A stretch of DNA of 64,000 nt from Terrabacter aerolatus (GTDB taxonomy: Bacteria; Actinomycetota; Actinomycetes; Actinomycetales; Dermatophilaceae), in contig NZ_BJYX01000009.1 of NCBI RefSeq assembly GCF_007991735.1, positions 91,464 to 155,463 on the forward strand. Reading direction: 5' to 3'. The notes beneath the pieces were generated by a model that worked only from the letters and a program-made list of their open reading frames with translations, was not told where the DNA came from and made no database searches. Shown here piece after piece: positions 28,912 to 37,003 of the stretch. Position numbers and translations under genes: made by a program. Position 1 is the stretch's first letter. Each line of letters begins with the position of its first letter.

Positions 28912-29943
28912 GTGCTCATCGCACAGCGTCCCGTGCTCTCCGAAGAGGTCGTGGTCGAGAACCGCAGCCGCTTCACCATCGAGCCGCTCGAGCCCGGCTT
29001 CGGCTACACGCTCGGCAACTCCCTCCGTCGCACCCTGCTCTCGAGCATCCCGGGCGCGGCGGTCACCTCCATCCGCATCGACGGCGTGCTCCACGAGTTC
29101 ACGACCGTTCCGGGCGTGAAGGAGGACGTCACCGAGATGATCCTCAACATCAAGGGCCTCGTCGTCTCCTCGGAGCACGACGAGCCGGTCGTCATGTACC
29201 TGCGCAAGCAGGGCCCGGGTGCGGTCACCGCCGCCGACATCACGCCTCCGGCTGGTGTCGAGGTGCACAACCCCGACCTGCACATCGCGACGCTGAACGA
29301 CAAGGGCAAGCTCGAGATGGAGCTGACCGTGGAGCGTGGCCGCGGCTACGTCTCGGCGCAGCAGAACAAGTCCGGTGACCAGGAGATCGGCCGCATCCCG
29401 GTCGACTCGATCTACAGCCCGGTGCTCACCGTGACCTACAAGGTCGAGGCGACCCGAGTCGAGCAGCGCACCGACTTCGACAAGCTCATCGTCGACGTCG
29501 AGACGAAGAACTCGATGACCCCGCGTGACGCCATGGCCTCGGCCGGCAAGACGCTGGTGGAGCTCTTCGGCCTGGCCCGTGAGCTCAACGTCGAGGCCGA
29601 GGGCATCGACATGGGCCCGTCGCCGACGGATGCCGCGCTCGCCGCGGACCTCGCCCTGCCGATCGAGGACCTCGACCTCACCGTTCGTTCCTACAACTGC
29701 CTCAAGCGCGAGGGCATCCACACCGTGGGTGAGCTCGTGGGCCGCAGCGAGGCCGACCTGCTCGACATCCGCAACTTCGGTGCGAAGTCGATCGACGAGG
29801 TCAAGGCCAAGCTCGTCGGCATGGGTCTGGCCCTCAAGGACAGCCCGCCCGGGTTCGACCCGTCGGCCCTGGTCGACGGCTACGGCGACGATGACTACAG
29901 CGACGACGACGACCAGTCGTTCGTCGAGGACGAGCGTCTCTGA
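28912..29943 (+). CDS. rpoA: RNA polymerase alpha subunit
   Basis: The alpha subunit starts assembly of RNA polymerase and contacts upstream promoter DNA and activators. The 343-residue protein has the N-terminal assembly domain ([20 protein letters not shown]) and the C-terminal DNA-binding domain ([20 protein letters not shown]), then an acidic tail ([12 protein letters not shown]). It starts with GTG at 28912 after GGAAGG. Confidence 0.97.
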   Translation: MLIAQRPVLSEEVVVENRSRFTIEPLEPGFGYTLGNSLRRTLLSSIPGAAVTSIRIDGVLHEFTTVPGVKEDVTEMILNIKGLVVSSEHDEPVVMYLRKQGPGAVTAADITPPAGVEVHNPDLHIATLNDKGKLEMELTVERGRGYVSAQQNKSGDQEIGRIPVDSIYSPVLTVTYKVEATRVEQRTDFDKLIVDVETKNSMTPRDAMASAGKTLVELFGLARELNVEAEGIDMGPSPTDAALAADLALPIEDLDLTVRSYNCLKREGIHTVGELVGRSEADLLDIRNFGAKSIDEVKAKLVGMGLALKDSPPGFDPSALVDGYGDDDYSDDDDQSFVEDERL

Positions 29944-30015
29944 CCAACCGCTTCTTGACCGAGCCCTCGGCACACCGCTCGAGAACGGCCTGGTCGGACT
30001 TCTAGGAGAAACGAA

Positions 30016-30714
30016 ATGCCCACCCCCACCAAGGGTCCCCGCGTCGGTGGCGGCCCCGCCCACGAGCGGCTGATCCTGGCCAACCTCGCGACGTCGCTCT
30101 TCGAGCACGACAAGATCACGACGACCGAGGCCAAGGCCAAGCGCCTGCGCCCGCTCGCCGAGCGTCTCATCACGTTCGCCAAGCGTGGCGATCTGCACGC
30201 CCGTCGCCGCGTCCTCACGGTCGTGCGCGACAAGGGTGTCGTCCACCGCCTCTTCGCCGAGATCGCCCCCGACATGGCGGCTCGCGAGGGTGGCTACACC
30301 CGCATCACGAAGATCGGCGCCCGCAAGGGTGACAACGCCCCCATGGTCGTCATCGAGCTCGTCCGCGAGCCGCTCTCGGCCAAGAAGGCGACCGTCAAGG
30401 AGGCCGAGGCCGCCACGAAGCGCGCTGCCAAGCAGAGCGAGTCGAAGCAGGCTGCTGCCGAGACCAAGGCCGCCGAGGACGCCGAGAAGGCCGAGGCCAG
30501 CGAGGCTGCTGCCGAGCTGCCCAAGGGCGCCGTCGCCGCGAACGAGGACGGCTCGTCGCCCGAGGACGGCTACACCGTCAAGGGCAACGCCGACTCCGGC
30601 AAGTACCACGAGCCCGACGGCCAGTGGTACGACCAGACGATCGCCGAGTTCTGGTTCAAGTCGGCCGAGGACGCCGAGGCTGCCGGCTTCACGAAGGCCG
30701 GTGCCGGCTCCTGA
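30016..30714 (+). CDS. rplQ: 50S ribosomal protein L17 with an extra C-terminal domain
   Basis: The first 115 or so residues are ordinary L17 ([20 protein letters not shown] ... [20 protein letters not shown]), which binds near the tunnel exit. About 50 Ala/Glu/Lys-rich residues follow, then a structured-looking end of about 50 residues with [25 protein letters not shown] and [12 protein letters not shown]. This motif resembles short actinobacterial modules seen at the ends of other proteins; its role is unknown. Total 232 residues versus about 120-130 in most bacteria. A textbook terminator follows. Confidence 0.95.
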   Translation: MPTPTKGPRVGGGPAHERLILANLATSLFEHDKITTTEAKAKRLRPLAERLITFAKRGDLHARRRVLTVVRDKGVVHRLFAEIAPDMAAREGGYTRITKIGARKGDNAPMVVIELVREPLSAKKATVKEAEAATKRAAKQSESKQAAAETKAAEDAEKAEASEAAAELPKGAVAANEDGSSPEDGYTVKGNADSGKYHEPDGQWYDQTIAEFWFKSAEDAEAAGFTKAGAGS

Positions 30715-30733
30715 GCCGCGTCCACAGCACCAT

Positions 30734-30776
30734 CGAGGTGGCCACCCCCGCACGGCGGGGGTGGCCACCTCGTTTT
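30734..30776 (+). terminator. Rho-independent terminator after rplQ
   Basis: CGAGGTGGCCACCCCCGC (30734-30751) and GCGGGGGTGGCCACCTCG (30755-30772) form a perfect 18-bp stem with a 3-nt loop, followed directly by TTTT. It closes the rpoA-rplQ transcript. Confidence 0.9.
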
Positions 30777-30811
30777 CCGCCCGGCACAGGCCCCCGTTAG
30801 GCTCGGTCGCC

Positions 30812-31732
30812 GTGGACGGATCGAACGGGTCGGGCGACGCGGGTGGCGCCGCCGAGGCGAGTGCTGCGCGCGGCGCGAACCCTGTGACGACGTCCGCGCT
30901 GCGGGTGCGGCTCGACCTCGCCTATGACGGCACGGCCTTCTCGGGATGGGCCGCCCAGCCTGCCCTGCGGACGGTCCAGGGTGAGCTGACGGCAGCGTTG
31001 ACCACGATCCTGCGCAGCGCCGCGCCGGTGAGGGTGACCGTGGCCGGTCGCACCGACGCGGGGGTCCACGCGCGGGGACAGGTGGCGCACGTCGACCTCG
31101 ACCTCGAGGCCTGGGCCGCGCTGCCCGGCCGGTCGGACCGCGACCCCGGCGTGGCTCTCGTCAGCCGGCTGGGCGGCATCCTGCCCCACGACGTCGTCGT
31201 GCACCGCGCGCAGCCGGCGCCGCCCGGCTTCGACGCCCGGTTCTCGGCGACCGAGCGTCGCTACCTCTACCGGATCGCCGACGTGGAGGCCGTGCGTGAC
31301 CCGCTGCGACGGCACGACACGGTCTGGTGGCGCCGGCCGCTCGACGTCGAGGCGATGGACGAGGCGGCCCGTTCACTGGTCGGGCTCCGAGACTTCGCCG
31401 CCTTCTGCAAGCAGCGCGAGGGCGCCACGACCGTGCGCACGCTGCTCGACTTCTCGTGGTCCCGGCTGCCGGACGGGGTCCTGGCCGCGACCGTCCGGGC
31501 CGACGCGTTCTGCCACTCGATGGTCCGCGCGCTCGTCGGGGCCGTCGTGCCCGTGGGGGAGGGGCGACGGCCCGCGGACTGGCCGCGGGCCCTGCAGGAC
31601 CGGCGTGACCGCGCGGCCGGGATCCACGTCATGCCGCCTCACGGGCTCAGCCTGGAGGAGGTCGTCTACCCTGCCGACGCGCAGCTCGCCGACCGGGCCG
31701 TCGTCACCCGCGCCCGCCGTCCTCCGGCCTGA
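30812..31732 (+). CDS. truA: tRNA pseudouridine(38-40) synthase
   Basis: TruA converts uridine to pseudouridine at positions 38-40 of the tRNA anticodon arm. The catalytic aspartate is in VAGRTDAGVHARGQVAHVDL. From the GTG at 30812 the product has 306 residues with a 24-residue Gly/Ala/Ser-rich start. A GTG at 30884 would give 282 residues starting TTSALRVRLDLAYDGTAFSG, closer to the family. It follows rplQ, a common actinobacterial order. Confidence 0.93.
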   Translation: MDGSNGSGDAGGAAEASAARGANPVTTSALRVRLDLAYDGTAFSGWAAQPALRTVQGELTAALTTILRSAAPVRVTVAGRTDAGVHARGQVAHVDLDLEAWAALPGRSDRDPGVALVSRLGGILPHDVVVHRAQPAPPGFDARFSATERRYLYRIADVEAVRDPLRRHDTVWWRRPLDVEAMDEAARSLVGLRDFAAFCKQREGATTVRTLLDFSWSRLPDGVLAATVRADAFCHSMVRALVGAVVPVGEGRRPADWPRALQDRRDRAAGIHVMPPHGLSLEEVVYPADAQLADRAVVTRARRPPA

Positions 31733-31855
31733 GCTGCCGGGGCGGTGCCCGGACCCGCGCGCGTCGGCGTGCGCCCGCCCCGGTCTGCTCGGGCTGTGTC
31801 TCGGTCCCGAGACCCGACCGGGGCAGCAGGCCGTCCCTGTGGTTGGATCGTGCGC

Positions 31856-32206
31856 ATGAAGGCCCGTCCGACCCGCGCCGTCTCGGTCGGTGTGCTGACC
31901 TGCGCCTTCGTGCTCGCGGGCTGCTCCACGGACGCCTCCACGGACGCGGCCGCTCCGGGGCCGTCGGCGTCCCGCGGTCCCGCGCACCCGACGTCCGCCT
32001 CGATCACGCACCCCGCCGGTTCGAGCTCTTCGGGGTCGGGCGACGAGGTGACGATTCGCTCCCGTGGTTTCACCGTCGTGCCCCGGGAGGGGTGGGTCGG
32101 GGCCGCCGACCGGGTCCACCTGCCCACCCTGACCTCGTCGCGGCCCGATGCGACGTCCGCGGTGACCGAGCTCGACACGCTGCTCTCGACCTGGGCGCGG
32201 ACGTAG
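31856..32206 (+). CDS. Small putative lipoprotein
   Basis: A 116-residue product with a basic N-terminus, a hydrophobic stretch and the lipobox LAGC (Cys near residue 23), then a Ser/Ala/Pro-rich linker and a short domain with GFTVVPREGWVGAADRV. The latter resembles the start of the folded domain in the neighbouring lipoprotein and the one at 6506, but it ends early, so it may be a minimal or truncated paralogue. The stop is 4 bp before the next ATG. Confidence 0.65.
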   Translation: MKARPTRAVSVGVLTCAFVLAGCSTDASTDAAAPGPSASRGPAHPTSASITHPAGSSSSGSGDEVTIRSRGFTVVPREGWVGAADRVHLPTLTSSRPDATSAVTELDTLLSTWART

Positions 32207-32210
32207 CGGC

Positions 32211-32849
32211 ATGACCGGGCGGGCGAAGTCGTCGACGCTCCTGCTCCCGGCGCTCGCCCTCGCGGCGACCGCCGGGCTGGCCGGGTGCTCCGGCGACCCC
32301 ACCCCGACGCCTCCGCCGCCTGCGGACACCGGAGTCGTGCACCTGCCGACGTCCGTGCCCCCGACGACCGACAGCGCCGGCCATCGCATCGAGCCGCTGC
32401 CCGTCCCCGGCGCGGCCGTGGCGATGAGCCAGGAGCGCATCCGTGGCCTCGACTACAGCTTCGCCAAGCCCGTCGGGTGGAGCAAGGCCGACCGCGACCT
32501 CAGCCCGAAGCCCGACACCCTCGTGCAACCCGACGACGACGGCGTCCGGGCGTTCATCGCCGTGGAGCGACCCATCGCGATCGGCTCGCACTCCCTCTCC
32601 GAGGTCGTCGACGGCCTCCGCAGCGGGTTCGAGGCCAAGGGCCTGCGCCCCCTGGCCGCGACCGAGCGCGACGTCGCCGGCTACCACGCCATGGGCATCG
32701 TCGTCGACCAGTCGGACCAGGTCCGCGACGTCTACTACGTCGTCGCCTACACCGAGCAGGTCCACGCGATCCGCCTGACCTACGACCCCTCCCACCCGGA
32801 GGCCCTCGGCGTCTTCCGCGCCGTGCTCGACTCCTGGTCGTGGGGGTGA
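32211..32849 (+). CDS. Secreted lipoprotein of unknown function
   Basis: A 212-residue product with a lipoprotein signal (LLLPALALAATAGLAGC, Cys near residue 26), a Pro/Thr-rich linker and a domain beginning LDYSFAKPVGWSKADRDLSP and ending VFRAVLDSWSWG. It resembles the lipoprotein at 6506 in layout. It is 4 bp downstream of the small lipoprotein gene and is likely expressed with it. Attached to the outer face of the membrane; role unknown. Confidence 0.75.
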   Translation: MTGRAKSSTLLLPALALAATAGLAGCSGDPTPTPPPPADTGVVHLPTSVPPTTDSAGHRIEPLPVPGAAVAMSQERIRGLDYSFAKPVGWSKADRDLSPKPDTLVQPDDDGVRAFIAVERPIAIGSHSLSEVVDGLRSGFEAKGLRPLAATERDVAGYHAMGIVVDQSDQVRDVYYVVAYTEQVHAIRLTYDPSHPEALGVFRAVLDSWSWG

Positions 32850-32910
32850 CGCGTGCCCCCGGGACTTAACCGCGTGACGCGGCCACACGGCATACGACAG
32901 GCTTGACGTC

Positions 32911-34593
32911 GTGGGCCACGTCGACGTCAACTCCATCTCCTTCAGCCTGCCCGACGGCAGGCCGCTCCTCAACGACGTCTCGGTGCGGGTCGGTGAGGGC
33001 GCCAAGGTGGCGCTCATCGGACCCAACGGCACGGGCAAGACGACGCTGACCCGCATCATCGCCGGCGACCTCGCAGCCCACGAGGGTGCCGTGACGCGCT
33101 CGGGTGGGCTCGGCGTCATGCGCCAGTTCATCGGCAAGGTCCGCGACGACACGACCGTGCGCGACCTGCTCGTGTCGGTCGCCCCCGACCGGATCCGCCA
33201 CGCCGCCGAGGAGGTCGACCGCACCGAGCTGCTCATGATGGAGCGCGACTCCGAGGACGACCAGATGGCCTACGCCCACGCGCTCGTGGAGTGGGGGGAG
33301 GCGGGCGGCTACGAGCAGGAGACCCTGTGGGACAAGTGCACCGTCGCGGCCCTCGGCATCGCGTACGAGCAGGCGCAGTGGCGCAAGGTCACGACGCTCT
33401 CCGGCGGTGAGCAGAAGCGCCTCGTCCTCGAGGCGCTGCTGCGTGGACCCGAGGAGGTCCTGCTGCTCGACGAGCCGGACAACTACCTCGACGTGCCGAC
33501 CAAGCGGTGGCTCGAGGAGGCCCTCGTCGCCTCGCCCAAGACGGTGCTCTTCATCAGCCACGACCGTGAGCTGCTCGACCGCGTCGCCACCCGCGTCGCA
33601 ACCCTCGAGCCGGGCGGCGCGGGCGCCACCCTGTGGGTGCACCCGGGACGCTTCGCGACCTATGCCCAGGCCCGCAGCGACCGCAACGACCGGCTCGAGG
33701 AGCTGCGGCGGCGCTGGGACGAGGAGCACGTCAAGCTCAAGACGCTCGTGCAGACCCTCAAGGTCAAGGCCAAGTTCAACGACGGCATGGCCTCGCGCTA
33801 CCAGGCCGCCCAGACCCGCCTCGCGAAGTTCGAGCAGGCGGGGCCGCCCGAGGAGACGCCGATGACCCAGTCGGTCAAGATGCGCCTCACCGGCGGACGA
33901 ACGGCCAAGCGCGCCATCGTCGCGACGGGCCTCGAGCTGACCGGCCTCATGAAGCCGTTCGACCTCGAGGTCTGGTACGGCGAGCGCGTCGCGATCCTCG
34001 GCAGCAACGGCTCGGGCAAGTCCCACTTCCTGCGGCTGCTCGCGTGCGGGGGCACCGACCCCGAGCGCGAGCACCAGCCCGTCGGCGACGTGCGCCCCGT
34101 CCCCGTCGAGCACTCCGGCGTCGTGCGGCTCGGCTCGCGCGTGCGCCCGGGATGGTTCGCCCAGACGCACGAGCACCCCTCGCTCATGGGGCGCACGCTG
34201 CTCGAGATCCTGCACCGCGGGGACGAGCACCGTGAGGGTCGCCCGCGCGAACAGGCCGCCGGCGCCCTCGACCGCTACGAGCTGGCCCGGTCCGGCGAGC
34301 AGCGGTTCGAGTCGCTGTCGGGCGGTCAGCAGGCGCGTTTCCAGATCCTGCTGCTCGAGCTGTCGGGGGCGACGATGCTGCTGCTCGACGAGCCCACCGA
34401 CAACCTCGACCTGCAGTCGGCCGAGGCCCTGGAGGAGGGGCTCGACCGCTTCGAGGGGACCGTCGTCGCCGTCACCCACGACCGGTGGTTCGCGCGCGGC
34501 TTCGACCGTTTCCTCGTCTTCGGGGCCGACGGGCGGGTCTACGAGTCGTCCGAGCCGGTGTGGGACGAGGGGCGGGTCGTCCGGCCGCGGTGA
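32911..34593 (+). CDS. ABC-F family ATPase
   Basis: A 560-residue protein with two ABC ATPase domains and no membrane segments. Domain 1 has Walker A GPNGTGKTT, signature LSGGEQKR and Walker B VLLLDEPDNYLDV. Domain 2 has GSNGSGKS, LSGGQQARF and MLLLDEPTDNLDL. The linker is charged (EELRRRWDEEHVKLKTL). ABC-F proteins act on ribosomes, either in antibiotic protection or translation control. The context gives no clear choice. It starts with GTG at 32911, 16 bp after a GTATGCCG-type octamer. Confidence 0.92.
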   Translation: MGHVDVNSISFSLPDGRPLLNDVSVRVGEGAKVALIGPNGTGKTTLTRIIAGDLAAHEGAVTRSGGLGVMRQFIGKVRDDTTVRDLLVSVAPDRIRHAAEEVDRTELLMMERDSEDDQMAYAHALVEWGEAGGYEQETLWDKCTVAALGIAYEQAQWRKVTTLSGGEQKRLVLEALLRGPEEVLLLDEPDNYLDVPTKRWLEEALVASPKTVLFISHDRELLDRVATRVATLEPGGAGATLWVHPGRFATYAQARSDRNDRLEELRRRWDEEHVKLKTLVQTLKVKAKFNDGMASRYQAAQTRLAKFEQAGPPEETPMTQSVKMRLTGGRTAKRAIVATGLELTGLMKPFDLEVWYGERVAILGSNGSGKSHFLRLLACGGTDPEREHQPVGDVRPVPVEHSGVVRLGSRVRPGWFAQTHEHPSLMGRTLLEILHRGDEHREGRPREQAAGALDRYELARSGEQRFESLSGGQQARFQILLLELSGATMLLLDEPTDNLDLQSAEALEEGLDRFEGTVVAVTHDRWFARGFDRFLVFGADGRVYESSEPVWDEGRVVRPR

Positions 34594-34654
34594 CCCCGTC
34601 GCGGTCGCGGACGCCCTCCTGTGCCCCGTCGTGCGGGCGGAGTAGCGTCGGGGC

Positions 34655-35704
34655 ATGCTGCTGCGAACGCTGGAGACCGGTGTCGTCGGCGCGCCCATGG
34701 CCGGGGGGCCGACGACCCCCGAGCTCGTCGCCGCCGTCGGCGAGGCCGGCGGTCTGGGCTTCCTCGCCGCGGGCTACCTGACGGCGCCTCAGCTCGCAGC
34801 GGCGATCGCCGAGGTGTGGGATGCGAGCTCGCGACCCTTCGGCGTCAACCTCTTCGTGCCCGCCCAGGCGAACGCGTATGCCGTGGGGCCCGGTGAGCTC
34901 GCCGGGGCCGACCGCGCCGCTGCGGTCGCGGCCTACCGCGCAGCCCTCGAGGACGACGCCGGCGCGCTGGGCGTGCACCCCGGAGAGGCGCGGCCCGGCG
35001 ACGACGACGACTGGGAGCGCAAGCTCGACCTCGTCGTCCGCGAGCGGGTTCCCTTGGTGTCGTTCACGTTCGGGCTCCCCAGCAGCGCCGTCCTCGGCGA
35101 GCTCCGGCGCGCCGGCATCGAGACCGTGGCCACGGTCAGCGACGCCGTGGAGGCGGCGGCAGCGGTCCGTGCGGGCGTCGACGCCCTCTGCGTCCAGGGC
35201 GCCGACGGCGGCGGCCACCGCGGCACCCTCGACCCGGTCAAGGAGCCGTCCGGCGCCGACCTGCTCGACCTCGTCGCAGCCGTGCGTTCGCAGACCGACC
35301 TGCCGGTGGTGGCTGCCGGCGGCATCTCCACCGCCGAGCGCGCCGCGCAGGTCCGCGCCGCCGGCGCCGACGCGGTCCAGGTGGGCACGGCGCTGCTGCT
35401 CAGCCCCGAGGCGGGCACCGGCCTGGCCTACCGCCGGGCGCTCGCCGACCCCGCCTTCGAACGCACGGCGGTCACGCGCGCCTACTCGGGTCGACTGGCG
35501 CGCGCGCTCGAGACGGACTTCCTGCGCCGGCACCAGGCCGAGGCGCCGGCCGCCTACCCCGAGGTGCACCACCTCACGGTCCCGTTGAGGCGGGCATCGG
35601 CCGCGGCGGAGCGCCCCGACCTGCTCGCCCTCTGGGCGGGCACCGGATGGCGGTCGGCCCGGGCGGTGCCCGCCGCCACCGTCGTCGCCGAGCTGGCGCG
35701 CTGA
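34655..35704 (+). CDS. Nitronate monooxygenase family flavoprotein
   Basis: A 349-residue TIM-barrel FMN protein of the 2-nitropropane dioxygenase/nitronate monooxygenase family. The N-terminal VVGAPMAGGPTTPELVAAV and the phosphate-binding AGGISTAERAAQVRAAGADA are characteristic. Members oxidise alkyl nitronates or act as enoyl reductases; the substrate here is unknown. The stop at 35702-35704 is followed in the same frame by a CBM20-like relic. Confidence 0.88.
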   Translation: MLLRTLETGVVGAPMAGGPTTPELVAAVGEAGGLGFLAAGYLTAPQLAAAIAEVWDASSRPFGVNLFVPAQANAYAVGPGELAGADRAAAVAAYRAALEDDAGALGVHPGEARPGDDDDWERKLDLVVRERVPLVSFTFGLPSSAVLGELRRAGIETVATVSDAVEAAAAVRAGVDALCVQGADGGGHRGTLDPVKEPSGADLLDLVAAVRSQTDLPVVAAGGISTAERAAQVRAAGADAVQVGTALLLSPEAGTGLAYRRALADPAFERTAVTRAYSGRLARALETDFLRRHQAEAPAAYPEVHHLTVPLRRASAAAERPDLLALWAGTGWRSARAVPAATVVAELAR

Positions 35705-35887
35705 CCGGACCCCGGTCCAGGTTGCGCGCCGCACCACGCGGCGCTCACGCTGGACCCGGCCACCTACCCCCTGTGGCGCCGGACCGTCGCCCTGCCTCCC
35801 GGCGCCGTCGTGCAGGACGAGTACCTCCGCAAGGACCCCGCGGGCACGGTGGCGCCCGACGACGCGTGGCGTCCGGTAGGGCCCTGA
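35705..35887 (+). pseudogene. Orphan CBM20 (starch-binding) fragment
   Basis: Directly after the stop of the nitronate monooxygenase gene, and in the same frame, 60 codons read PDPGPGCAPHHAALTLDPAT, YPLWRRTVALPPGAVVQDEY and LRKDPAGTVAPDDAWRPVGP before a TGA at 35885. The middle matches the core of CBM20: an LT-x(3)-YP-x-W strand, T-V-x-LP-x-G and Y-x-RKD-x-x-G-x-V. The N-terminal GN-W part and the final WE-x-N-R are missing. There is no start codon or ribosome binding site, so it is probably a decayed remnant of a starch-binding protein. Confidence 0.6.
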
Positions 35888-35990
35888 CCATCGTGTCGCA
35901 GGCCGTTGCCGAGCACGTATGCCGTCAGGCGGGCTCGGCAGCGTCGTGGCGCCGACGTGCGGGCGGGTGCGGGCGGCATACGCTCAGGGC

Positions 35991-36521
35991 ATGCCCAGCG
36001 CTGAAGGAAACCTGACGTGGGTGGCCGCCGAGGAGCGACCCGACCTGCTCGCCCCGCCCGTCGCGGCCGCGCTCGAGCACGTTCCGGGGGCGCGCGTGGC
36101 TCCCATCGACGCGGCGCTCGCCGACACGGCCGCCTTCTGCGAGGCCTACGACGTGGCGCCGGAGGCGTCGGCCAACTGCGTGGTCGTCGAGGCCAGGCGC
36201 GGCGAGGAGACGACCCTGGCAGCGGTCATGGTGCTCGCGACCGACCGTGCGGACATCAACCGCGTCGTGCGCAAGCACCTGGGCGCGCGCAAGATCTCGT
36301 TCGCCGGCCAGACGAAGGCCCAGGACCTCACCGGCATGCAGCAGGGTGGCATCACGCCGGTCGGGCTGCCGGGGGACTGGCCCGTTCTCGTGGACGAGGC
36401 CGTCGCCACCGCGGGTCTCGTCGTCATCGGTGCCGGCCTGCGCGGAGCCAAGCTGCTCCTCGACGGGGCGGCGCTCGCGGCGCTGCCCGCGGCCCAGGTC
36501 ATCGCCCTCGCGGTGCGCTGA
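35991..36521 (+). CDS. YbaK/EbsC-family (aminoacyl-tRNA deacylase-like) protein
   Basis: A 176-residue protein with the family phrases ANCVVVEARRG, HLGARKISFAGQ and GMQQGGITPVGLP. Relatives hydrolyse misacylated Cys-tRNA(Pro) or Ala-tRNA(Pro) in trans. The conserved Lys corresponds to RKHLGARK. The ATG at 35991 lies 10 bp after a GTATGCCG-type octamer (35974-35981). It is convergent with whiB. Confidence 0.87.
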   Translation: MPSAEGNLTWVAAEERPDLLAPPVAAALEHVPGARVAPIDAALADTAAFCEAYDVAPEASANCVVVEARRGEETTLAAVMVLATDRADINRVVRKHLGARKISFAGQTKAQDLTGMQQGGITPVGLPGDWPVLVDEAVATAGLVVIGAGLRGAKLLLDGAALAALPAAQVIALAVR

Positions 36522-36577
36522 ACGGGGCCGGCTCCGGCCGGGCCGACGAGTGGGCTTCGTGCGCTGGTCGTGCGGGG

Positions 36578-36859
36578 TCAGCCCGCGACGTCCCAGAGCA
36601 TCTGGGCCCGCTCGGTCGGCGTCGTGCCGCCCCAGATGCCGAACGTCTCCGGGACCCGGAGGGCGTGGTCGAGACACTGGGCCCGCACGGGGCATCCGCC
36701 ACAGACCATGCGGGCGGCCTCGGTCTTCTCGCGGCGCTCGCGCTGGTCGATCTCCTGGTCGTCGGTGAAGAACTGCTCGACGGCCTTGGTCCGGCAGCGG
36801 CCCTGCTCCTGCCACTCGTAGGAGGAGTAGGTGGGGCGCGGTAGGCGGGTGACGGTCAT
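36578..36859 (-). CDS. WhiB-family iron-sulfur regulator
   Basis: A 93-residue Wbl protein. Four cysteines (C22, C53, C56, C62 in GRC and VCGGCPVRAQC) bind a 4Fe-4S cluster, and GIWGG at residues 74-78 is the G[VI]WGG turn that contacts the primary sigma factor. The Arg/Lys-rich C-terminal tail is short (ERAQMLWDVAG), unlike DNA-binding family members. Divergent from the CarH-like gene, with about 140 bp between the two start codons. Wbl proteins are specific to actinobacteria and their phages. Confidence 0.93.
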   Translation of the reverse strand: MTVTRLPRPTYSSYEWQEQGRCRTKAVEQFFTDDQEIDQRERREKTEAARMVCGGCPVRAQCLDHALRVPETFGIWGGTTPTERAQMLWDVAG

Positions 36860-36917
36860 GGCTTCCTCCAGGTCTCGGGCCGAGCAGCGGGGCGAACGTC
36901 AGGTCGAGTGATCTGAT

Positions 36918-36939
36918 GCAGAACTTACGCAGAACTTAC
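36918..36939 (+). promoter_or_regulatory. Two perfect 11-bp direct repeats, likely operator
   Basis: GCAGAACTTAC occurs twice head to tail (36918-36928 and 36929-36939) between whiB and the CarH-like gene, ending 3 bp before the -35 of the latter. Flanking 11-bp windows match more weakly (about 4-5 of 11). AT content here is clearly higher than in surrounding DNA. An 11-bp direct-repeat layout is what structural work described for CarH operators. Confidence 0.6.
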
Positions 36940-36942
36940 GCG

Positions 36943-36972
36943 TTGCACAAGGCCCGTGCATAGGTTTATAGT
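36943..36972 (+). promoter_or_regulatory. Promoter of the CarH-like gene
   Basis: TTGCAC (36943-36948) and TATAGT (36967-36972) with an 18-bp spacer; TATAGT is a strong -10. Transcription should start near 36979, which rules out the in-frame GTG at 36956 as the translation start. Confidence 0.6.
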
Positions 36973-37003
36973 TCGGGGAGCCCGATCGGTGCGGGAGCGG
37001 TCC

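Noticed and set aside
36956..37003. GTG start for the CarH-like protein
   Set aside because: It lies upstream of the -10 element TATAGT, so it would not be transcribed from the predicted promoter.
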